Assembly (NCBI RefSeq): GCF_024385505.1
Contig: NZ_JANFLT010000001.1
Span: forward strand, 496,001 to 560,000
Direction: 5' to 3'
Source: Arthrobacter zhaoxinii
GTDB lineage: Bacteria > Actinomycetota > Actinomycetes > Actinomycetales > Micrococcaceae
Length of the DNA: 64,000 nucleotides
This document shows positions 59,662 to 64,000 of the stretch, in pieces. The notes beneath the pieces were generated by a model. It saw only the letters and a program-made list of their open reading frames with translations, made no database searches and had not been told where the DNA came from. Within the stretch, counting starts at the first letter, position 1. Every line of letters begins with the position of its first letter. The position numbers and the translations under genes are program-made.

Positions 59662-60447
59662 TTGAAACCCTCCACCCGTAGACGCCTGTTCCGGGGCGTC
59701 CTGTACGCCGTTTTCGTCATCGCACTGGTAGCCGTAGTGCTGGCTGCGGATTGGGAAGCCATCCGCGAGAACTTCTTCGACGCCGAGGTGGCCCGTGAGG
59801 CCTTCCCCACCATCATCACGGTGGCGGTCAAGAACACGATTATCTACACCGTCATCGCTTTCGCCGGCGGGCTCCTCCTGGGCCTGCTGCTGGCGCTGAT
59901 GAAGCTTTCCCCCGTTGCGCCGTACCGCTGGGCGGCCACGGCCTACATCGAACTCTTCCGCGGACTCCCTGCACTGCTGGTGATCTTCGGGTTCGCCTTC
60001 GCAGTTCCTATTGCCTTTGACTGGCGCCCGCCGGGAGGCAGCGCAGGCGCAGGGCTCCTGGCCCTGATCATCGTCTCCGGCGCTTACATCGCCGAGACCA
60101 TCCGCGCCGGAATCCAGGCAGTCCCCTCCGGCCAGGCCGAGGCTGCCCGCTCGCTGGGCATGGGTCCGGCCTGGACCATGATCTCCGTGACCCTGCCTCA
60201 GGCTTTCCGGATCATCACGCCGCCGCTGACCAACGAACTGGTCATCCTGATCAAGGACACCTCGCTGCTCTTCATTGCCGGCATGGCCCTGCAGGACCGC
60301 GAGCTGACCACCTTTGCACGCGACTCCGTATCGCAGACCGCGAACGCCACACCGCTGGTTCTCGCCGCCCTGATGTACCTGATCATCACGCTGCCGCTGA
60401 CCCAGCTGGTGGCAAAGCTCGAACGACACAACCAGAGAGGCAGGTAG
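59662..60447 (+). CDS. Polar amino acid ABC transporter permease
   Basis: 261 residues from a TTG preceded by GGAAGG (GTG at 59620 is the alternative). Five to six membrane helices. The EAA loop lies at [20 protein letters not shown], the contact site for the ATPase, and [17 protein letters not shown] is typical of HisM/GlnP-type permeases. Only one permease gene is present, so it probably acts as a homodimer. Confidence 0.9.
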   Translation: MKPSTRRRLFRGVLYAVFVIALVAVVLAADWEAIRENFFDAEVAREAFPTIITVAVKNTIIYTVIAFAGGLLLGLLLALMKLSPVAPYRWAATAYIELFRGLPALLVIFGFAFAVPIAFDWRPPGGSAGAGLLALIIVSGAYIAETIRAGIQAVPSGQAEAARSLGMGPAWTMISVTLPQAFRIITPPLTNELVILIKDTSLLFIAGMALQDRELTTFARDSVSQTANATPLVLAALMYLIITLPLTQLVAKLERHNQRGR

Positions 60448-60452
60448 CAGCC

Positions 60453-61202
60453 ATGAGCGTTCCCAACACCAACGCCCCTGCCATCGAGGTCCGGAACCTT
60501 CACAAGTCCTTCGGAAGCAACGAGGTGCTGAAGGGCATCGACTTCCATGTAGACCAGGGCGAAGTGGTCTGCGTGATCGGTCCGTCCGGTTCCGGCAAGT
60601 CCACCCTGCTGCGCTGCGTCAACCGCCTGGAGGAGCCCACCAGCGGCACCGTCCTGGTGGAGGGCGTGGATATTACCCACCCCGACACGGACCTCGACAA
60701 GGTACGCACCCGGATCGGCATGGTCTTCCAGCAGTTCAACCTCTTCCCGCACCTGAACGTGCTGCGCAACCTGACCCTGGCGCAGCGCCGGGCGAAGAAG
60801 CGCGGCCAGGAGGAAGCCTCCAAGGTAGCTCTGAAGAACCTCGCCAAGGTGGGTCTGGAGGACCGCGCCACGGCATTCCCCGCCCAGCTCTCCGGCGGCC
60901 AGCAGCAGCGTGTAGCCATTGCCCGTGCACTGTCCATGGATCCGGACATGATGCTGTTCGACGAGCCCACCAGCGCGCTGGACCCGGAACTCGTGGGCGA
61001 CGTGCTCGCCGTCATGCGCCAGCTTGCCGAGGAAGGCATGACCATGATGGTGGTGACCCACGAGATGGGCTTCGCCCGTGAAGTAGGCGACCGCGTGGTC
61101 TTCATGGACGGCGGCGTCGTTGTGGAACAGGGACGTCCCGAGGACGTCCTGGGCAACCCGCAGCACGAGCGCACCCGGGCGTTCCTCTCCAAGGTTCTGT
61201 AG
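60453..61202 (+). CDS. Polar amino acid ABC transporter ATP-binding protein
   Basis: 249 residues, GlnQ-like. Walker [10 protein letters not shown] (43-51), Q-loop [12 protein letters not shown], signature [15 protein letters not shown], Walker [13 protein letters not shown] and switch His in VTHEMGF. Starts 5 bp after the permease stop; last gene of the importer operon before a strong terminator. Confidence 0.96.
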   Translation: MSVPNTNAPAIEVRNLHKSFGSNEVLKGIDFHVDQGEVVCVIGPSGSGKSTLLRCVNRLEEPTSGTVLVEGVDITHPDTDLDKVRTRIGMVFQQFNLFPHLNVLRNLTLAQRRAKKRGQEEASKVALKNLAKVGLEDRATAFPAQLSGGQQQRVAIARALSMDPDMMLFDEPTSALDPELVGDVLAVMRQLAEEGMTMMVVTHEMGFAREVGDRVVFMDGGVVVEQGRPEDVLGNPQHERTRAFLSKVL

Positions 61203-61265
61203 AAGGTTCCTGCCACCGCCGGTTCATCCCAGCCCGGCGGCCGGAAGCTAAGCAACACACCCGCC

Positions 61266-61300
61266 AGCGCGGCCTGCACCTCTAAGGTGCAGGCCGCGCT
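61266..61300 (+). terminator. Terminator of the importer operon
   Basis: Perfect 15-bp stem (61266-61280 with 61286-61300), loop tctaa, followed by GCGTTT. Confidence 0.88.
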
Positions 61301-61326
61301 GCGTTTCCCGGACTTGGTTGTCAGGG

Positions 61327-61395
61327 GTTGGTTATCCGGGCTTAGCTATCCGGGCTTGGCTATCCGGGCTTGGTTGTCCGGGCCCAGTTTCCCGG
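61327..61395. repeat. 14-bp tandem repeat, five units
   Basis: Units of the form gcttggctatccgg start at 61327, 61340, 61354, 61368 and 61382, with drift at the ends. They lie in the gap between the importer terminator and the HhH gene; no gene is visible there. Confidence 0.82.
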
Positions 61396-61413
61396 GCCGG
61401 CTTGCCGCTCCAC

Positions 61414-61608
61414 TCAGCCCAGAGCGAGGCCGTGTTCTTCCAGCCCCTGCTCTATGAGCCGCAGCGCCTTCGGACCCATGCCGTGCAGGGAGGCAAGTTC
61501 CGCCTGCGGGACGCCGGCCAGTTTGCGCAGTGAGTCATAGCCTGCCCCGGCCAGGGCACGGGTCGCCGGCACCCCAATCTTCGGTAAGGCATCAAGCGGG
61601 GTAACCAT
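61414..61608 (-). CDS. Small helix-hairpin-helix DNA-binding-like protein
   Basis: 64 residues. Two HhH-like units: LPKIGVPATRALAGAG and VPQAELASLHGMGPKALRLI. Resembles the C-terminal HhH of RNA polymerase alpha or small actinobacterial HhH proteins sometimes annotated as DNA-binding. Function unknown. It is 46 bp downstream of menD on the same strand. Confidence 0.72.
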   Translation of the reverse strand: MVTPLDALPKIGVPATRALAGAGYDSLRKLAGVPQAELASLHGMGPKALRLIEQGLEEHGLALG

Positions 61609-61654
61609 GCAGCGACGCTACGCTTCGCCGGGGCGGGCGTACAGGTCAACCCGG

Positions 61655-63421
61655 TTAGCTCCGCACCGCTGCCCCCACTGCTGACTGCACCTGCTGATGC
61701 AGGCCACGCAGCGTTTCCCGTGCCGTGCGTACTTCCAGCACCGACCGTCCGCGAACCGGCTCCGCCAGAGCCGCAACAAGTTCATCGGCAGAGCGGACCA
61801 TCTGGTGCCGGACACCGTAGCCGCGGCACAGTGCGGCCAGGTCGGCACGGTGCGGTGTCCCGAAGAAGCGTTCCACCAGGGCTGTGTACCGGGGGTCCTC
61901 CCCCAGTGCACCGTGTTCGAGGACCGAGAAGATGCCGCCGCCGGCGTCGTTCAGCACGATCATCTGCAGGTCCGGCTCGTCCTCCCCATTGCCCAGGAGC
62001 AGCGCTCCGGCGTCGTGCAGGAACGTGAGGTCCCCCAGCAGCAGCCGGGTGGGAATACCGTTGGCGAGCGCAATGCCCGTGGCGGTGGAGATGGTCCCGT
62101 CGATCCCGGCCAGGCCGCGGTTGGCGTATACATCCAGCGGATGCCAGCCCGGAGCGGCAACCAGGTCCATGTCCCGGATGACGTTGGACGAACCGAGCAC
62201 CAGGTTGGCGTCTGCGGCATCCCACACCAGGTCTGCGACCTGGAGCCCGGTCAATTCGGTCTGCTGTTCCAGCAGGTTGTTCAGCGTGTTCATGGCTGCT
62301 TCCGAGGCCGCCCGCCACTGCTCCAGCCAGCCGGGCGCACCGGTACCCGCGAACGCGAAGAGCCCGGGAATGTCGCTGATGATGGTTTCCGGACGCCGTC
62401 CCTCGGTAAACCAGTTCACCGGCCGGGGCAGGTACAGGGCCGTCTCGACGTCGGTGCGGGCCAACAGCGCCGCCACCGGACGGGAGAGCGTGGGGCGGCC
62501 GAACACCACGACGCGTTCAATCATCGGGCCGAGTTCCGGCAGCAGCAGGCGGTAGGCACCCACGGCGTTGGGACCGAAGCGGGCATTGGAAGACGGTTCC
62601 GCCAGCAGCGGCAGCCCGGCACGTAGGGCAAAGAGCGCAGCGAGCTCCCCGGCGCCGTCGCCCGCCACCACCACGGTGCGGTGGGTGTCGGGAATGGACT
62701 GATCGGCGGCAGGGGCCCGGTCCTCGGCCGGAACCGGAGCGGAGAAGGGCAAAGGCTTCGGAAGGGAGCCGGATTCCAGGAACAAGGGGTCGGTTTCGCC
62801 GGGGGTCAGCGGATCCCGGAACTGGAGGTTCACGTGCACCGGCCCCACGGGAACCCCGTTGCCGAGGCGGGCCAGGGCGGCGGAAATGGCTTCGGCAGGA
62901 TCGGTGCCGGCCTCCACATCCGCAGCCGTCACCGGGAAGTGGGCAAAGAGGCCCGGCTGCACCGTGGTCTGGTTGGCACCGGTGCCGTGCAGCTCGGCCG
63001 GCCTATCCGCGGAGAGGACCACCAACGGAACACCGGCATGGTGGGCTTCCATCACGGCGGGCATCAGCTCACCCACGGCAGTGCCCGACGTCGTCACGAC
63101 GGCTGCGGGACGGCGCCCGCCGCGGGCGAGGCCCAGGGCAGTGAAGCCGGCAACCCGTTCATCAATCCGTACGTGCACCCGCACCCGGTCCTGCAGTTCC
63201 GCTTCCGCCAGTGCGTAGGCCAGCGGTGCGCTGCGCGATCCCGGGGCCAGGACGACGTCGCGCACTCCTGCGGAAGCCAGGGCGGCGACGGCGGAGCGGG
63301 CTGCCTGGAGGGAGCTCAATCCGGTCCGTGCCGCATCCGCCGGGTCAGGGGTGCCGGTCGCAGAGGAGGCAGACGGCCCGGATGCGGAGGACGGGTTGGG
63401 AGACTTCGAGGTTCCGTTCAC
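61655..63421 (-). CDS. menD: SEPHCHC synthase MenD
   Basis: 588 residues; the first 30 are a Ser/Pro/Ala-rich extension. ThDP-enzyme features: LAPGSRSAPLAYALAEAEL, IDERVAGFTALGLARGG, TTSGTAVGELMPAVMEA, and LLGDLTFLHDAGALLLG with NDAGGGIFSVLEHG near the cofactor. Condenses isochorismate with 2-oxoglutarate. Other men genes (menH, C, E, B) are not in the window. The start has GAAGAGTG upstream. Confidence 0.94.
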   Translation of the reverse strand: MNGTSKSPNPSSASGPSASSATGTPDPADAARTGLSSLQAARSAVAALASAGVRDVVLAPGSRSAPLAYALAEAELQDRVRVHVRIDERVAGFTALGLARGGRRPAAVVTTSGTAVGELMPAVMEAHHAGVPLVVLSADRPAELHGTGANQTTVQPGLFAHFPVTAADVEAGTDPAEAISAALARLGNGVPVGPVHVNLQFRDPLTPGETDPLFLESGSLPKPLPFSAPVPAEDRAPAADQSIPDTHRTVVVAGDGAGELAALFALRAGLPLLAEPSSNARFGPNAVGAYRLLLPELGPMIERVVVFGRPTLSRPVAALLARTDVETALYLPRPVNWFTEGRRPETIISDIPGLFAFAGTGAPGWLEQWRAASEAAMNTLNNLLEQQTELTGLQVADLVWDAADANLVLGSSNVIRDMDLVAAPGWHPLDVYANRGLAGIDGTISTATGIALANGIPTRLLLGDLTFLHDAGALLLGNGEDEPDLQMIVLNDAGGGIFSVLEHGALGEDPRYTALVERFFGTPHRADLAALCRGYGVRHQMVRSADELVAALAEPVRGRSVLEVRTARETLRGLHQQVQSAVGAAVRS

Positions 63422-63648
63422 TCTTCCATCCTAGGGTTCGGGGCATCCGGACCGTAGCGCCGCATTGCAGGGGTCACCGGGTGCGTGCTTCCGCTCCGAG
63501 CTGCACGCCCAGCCGAATCCCTTCTTTCTGAGCGGGGCATCATGCTTTGCCGGGAAGGTCTAACCGTACGTTCGTGCCGTCCCTACACTGATGGAACCAG
63601 CACCTTGAGACTCGCACGGCGTATACCGCCGCGACCGAAAGGTCCGCT

Positions 63649-64000
63649 ATGACGCAGACCCACAAAATCGCAACCATTGCCGGCGACGGGATCGGCCAGG
63701 AAGTGGTGCCCGAAGGAATGCGGGCGTTGGCTGCCGCAGCTGAGGCCTTTGACTTCACCTTGAAGAGCACCGACTTCGACTTCGCCAACGGCGACTACTA
63801 CCTCAGGCACGGCAGGATGCTGCCGGACGACTGGGTTGAGCAGCTTGAGGGTTTTGACGCCATCTTCTTCGGTGCTGTCGGCTCCCCCGAGACAGTTCCG
63901 GACCATATATCCCTGTGGGGAAGCCTCCTCCAGTTTCGCCGCCACTTCGACCAGTACGTCAACCTCCGGCCGGTGAAGCTGCTGGCGGGAGTTAGGAGTC
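63649..64000 (+). CDS. Tartrate dehydrogenase / isocitrate-isopropylmalate dehydrogenase family, N-terminal part
   Basis: About 117 residues before the window ends. ATIAGDGIGQEVVPEGM at the N-terminus and GDYYLRHGRMLPDDW, then FFGAVGSPETVPDHISLWG with FDQYVNLRPVKLL match tartrate dehydrogenase-like enzymes (decarboxylating, Mn2+ and NAD-dependent) better than LeuB. GAAAGG precedes the ATG. Substrate could be D-malate or tartrate. The 227-bp gap to menD has no recognised gene. Confidence 0.88.
   Translation, partial: MTQTHKIATIAGDGIGQEVVPEGMRALAAAAEAFDFTLKSTDFDFANGDYYLRHGRMLPDDWVEQLEGFDAIFFGAVGSPETVPDHISLWGSLLQFRRHFDQYVNLRPVKLLAGVRS

Overview
The window is GC-rich actinobacterial chromosome. 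It most resembles the Micrococcaceae (Arthrobacter and relatives). That is an inference from gene content: a C50-carotenoid cluster with a heterodimeric lycopene cyclase and lycopene elongase, menaquinone genes including a side-chain reductase (MenJ), DUF4193 and DUF222/HNH proteins, and a LAXTG-type surface protein. GTG and TTG starts, start/stop overlaps and GC-rich hairpin terminators are common throughout.

Layout. 1-8 kb: core metabolism and stress genes (3' end of an AlkA-type glycosylase, acyl-CoA synthetase, an ammonium transporter fused to a PII-like domain, formaldehyde dehydrogenase, thioredoxin, MarR regulator, tRNA-Tyr, yajQ). 8.06-16.69 kb: an integrated 8.6-kb element bounded by a perfect 19-bp repeat formed from the 3' end of yajQ. 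It carries a tyrosine integrase, an XRE repressor, several excisionase-like HTH proteins, a RecA-type ATPase with an iteron-like cluster inside its gene, a scaffold-like protein, an HK97-type capsid protein, an HNH nuclease and two surface-type cargo genes. No portal, large terminase, protease or tail gene is visible, so it looks like a phage satellite or phiRv1/phiRv2-like element. 16.7-24.3 kb: phosphatase, HtpX, MFS carrier, hydrolases, and a Fur-type regulator next to catalase.

24.4-31.1 kb: the carotenoid cluster, running leftward crtE-crtB-crtI-crtYe-crtYf-crtEb with coupled starts, plus divergent idi and a nearby glycosyltransferase; the likely product is decaprenoxanthin or its glucoside. 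32-35 kb: a TerC-family membrane protein behind a yybP-ykoY-type (Mn2+) riboswitch, and a MobA-like transferase. 35.2-39.8 kb: an alcohol/aldehyde oxidation cluster (DUF779, Adh, Ald) with a divergently named GAF-domain regulator upstream on the same strand and a TTGCAA-type operator. 39.9-46.6 kb: ferredoxin reductase, RarD, DUF222/HNH protein and a secreted CAP-domain protein with a long Ala-rich stalk.

46.8-51.2 kb: a GABA/putrescine catabolism pair (gabT and a PatD-like dehydrogenase) divergent from a PucR regulator. 53-63.4 kb: menaquinone biosynthesis (polyprenyl synthase, menJ, menG, menF, menD) interrupted by a polar amino-acid ABC importer with two paralogous binding proteins. The window ends inside a tartrate-dehydrogenase-like gene.

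A recurring feature is short GC-rich tandem repeats in gaps after stop codons (27-bp, 38-bp, 35-bp and 14-bp units). All functions come from reading the protein sequences and motifs; no database search was run.
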